Positions 5,862 to 6,705 of a stretch of 6,705 nt of DNA are shown here, piece by piece. Origin of the DNA: Candidatus Omnitrophota bacterium (GTDB lineage: Bacteria; Omnitrophota; 4484-213); the NCBI GenBank assembly GCA_003645805.1, contig QNCL01000044.1:1-6705 (forward strand), written 5' to 3'. Positions within the stretch are counted from its first letter, which is position 1. Each line of letters opens with the position of its first letter. Both the position numbers and the translations under genes were made by a program. The notes under the pieces are model-generated. The model searched no databases. It worked only from the letters and a program-made list of their open reading frames with translations, and was not told the origin of the DNA.

Positions 5862-6705
5862 CTATTCTTTTAGCACCTTTTGATATTTCTGCAAAAGAAC
5901 ATTGAGCAATTCCTCACTCTCTTCCTTCTCCGCATTGCTAATTTCCTCCTGAAGAAGCAAAAGTCTCCTTTGTTTTTCCTTTTCCTTTATCCTTCCTATA
6001 CACTCCAAAGCAACCTCTCCTCTTCTCTCCGGGGCTATTTTCTCTGCTTCGCTTACTGAAAGGGAAACAAAAGCATCTAAACCTTCTATCTCTTCTCTTA
6101 ATCTTTCGATTAGAGAAGCAACACTTATCTCTCCTTCCTCGCATAACAAAGTCTCTATTATCCTCTTCACCTTTGTATCCCTGAGCATCCTCGGGTCTAA
6201 CCTCTCCTTTACCAGTGAAAACACCTTCTTCTCAGTAAACATCAACCCTAACAAAATCCTTTCCTCTTTTGCTTCCAGAGAAGAAATAAAGGAAGAAGGA
6301 GATATAGGTTCCTTTTCCTTTCTCTTTCTCCCTTTTTCTTTCTTGCTTATCTTCTCCAACTCCAGATATAAAGATTCTTGACTAATTCTTAACCTTTCAG
6401 ACAACCTTCTTATATAGACATCTCTCAGGATAGCATCCTCTATTTTAGAAAGAGAAAAGAGCATCTCCTGCGCAATCCTCCTCAACCCTTGGCTCTGTCT
6501 ATCGTTATACCTTCTGGAGAGTAAGTCTAACTTGTAATCAAAGAACTCTTGAGCCCCCTCAATCCTTCTAACAAACCTTTCCTTTCCCTCTTCTCTTATA
6601 CAACTATCCGGGTCTAAACCCTCGGGAAGTAGAACCACTCCTCCTTCTATTCCTTCTTCGATAAACAAATCTAAACCTCGCAGGCAAGCATCTTGTCCTG
6701 CTTTA
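5862..6705 (-). CDS. dnaG: DNA primase DnaG, C-terminal 280 residues (runs off right edge)
   Basis: The frame is open to the right edge, so the zinc-binding domain and most of the RNA-polymerase/TOPRIM core are outside the window. A TTG at 6668 is not the real start, because in-frame residues AGQDACLRGLD precede it and match the end of the TOPRIM core. The segment VVLLPEGLDPDSCIREEGKE is the typical DnaG sequence just after TOPRIM. A lysine-rich linker (KKEKGRKRKEKE) leads to a helical C-terminal domain (EERILLGLMFTEKKVFSLV onward), which in this family binds the replicative helicase DnaB. The enzyme makes RNA primers at the replication fork. It ends 9 nt before rpoD, the usual order of the macromolecular-synthesis operon. 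Nothing in the visible part looks broken. Confidence 0.95.
   Translation of the reverse strand, partial: KAGQDACLRGLDLFIEEGIEGGVVLLPEGLDPDSCIREEGKERFVRRIEGAQEFFDYKLDLLSRRYNDRQSQGLRRIAQEMLFSLSKIEDAILRDVYIRRLSERLRISQESLYLELEKISKKEKGRKRKEKEPISPSSFISSLEAKEERILLGLMFTEKKVFSLVKERLDPRMLRDTKVKRIIETLLCEEGEISVASLIERLREEIEGLDAFVSLSVSEAEKIAPERRGEVALECIGRIKEKEKQRRLLLLQEEISNAEKEESEELLNVLLQKYQKVLKE

Noticed and set aside
5938..6144. Second minus-strand frame within dnaG
   Set aside because: It is a shifted reading of the dnaG C-terminal region, very Arg-rich and without support.
1..6705. CRISPR array, insertion sequence or phage genes
   Set aside because: No spaced direct repeats, transposase motifs or terminal inverted repeats were seen; genes are housekeeping or operon-like.

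Overview
All genes in this window lie on the minus strand, so transcription runs from high to low coordinates. The window suggests a bacterial chromosome of moderate, AT-leaning composition with many AGA/AGG and ATA codons. A lipobox protein and type-A-like RNase P RNA helices fit a diderm bacterium. The mix of housekeeping genes with a MoxR/FtsH-like/lipoprotein/DUF58 cluster would suit an uncultured lineage such as Omnitrophota, but that is a guess and not something the sequence proves.

Region 1 (6705-4254): the 3' part of dnaG (primase), then rpoD (primary sigma factor), as in the classic macromolecular-synthesis operon. A 76-nt CAU-anticodon tRNA, most likely tRNA-Ile2, starts inside the end of rpoD. 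The UAG stop codon of rpoD is bases 8-10 of the tRNA.

Region 2 (4253-3820): a 79-nt spacer with a strong imperfect hairpin, then rnpB, the RNA subunit of RNase P, about 355 nt long with conserved regions CR I and CR V and a closed P1 helix. No convincing intrinsic terminator or promoter separates rpoD, the tRNA and rnpB, so a shared transcript is possible. In that case the ribozyme, its tRNA substrate and the sigma-factor mRNA would be physically linked.

Region 3 (3819-1): a tightly packed operon of a MoxR-family AAA+ ATPase, an FtsH-like membrane AAA+ zinc protease lacking the usual periplasmic domain, an unrecognised lipoprotein, and a DUF58 protein that runs off the left edge. Junctions are a 2-nt gap, a 50-nt overlap and a 23-nt overlap, so these genes are probably translationally coupled. 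MoxR plus DUF58 is a common pair. An FtsH-type protease and a lipoprotein between them is the less usual part, and suggests an envelope-directed chaperone/protease module.

The most notable points are the rpoD-stop/tRNA overlap, which RNase P cleavage would turn into a non-stop mRNA; the rpoD-tRNA-rnpB arrangement; an RNase P L15 region without an obvious GGU motif beside a CCA-encoding tRNA; and the MoxR-protease-lipoprotein-DUF58 cluster.
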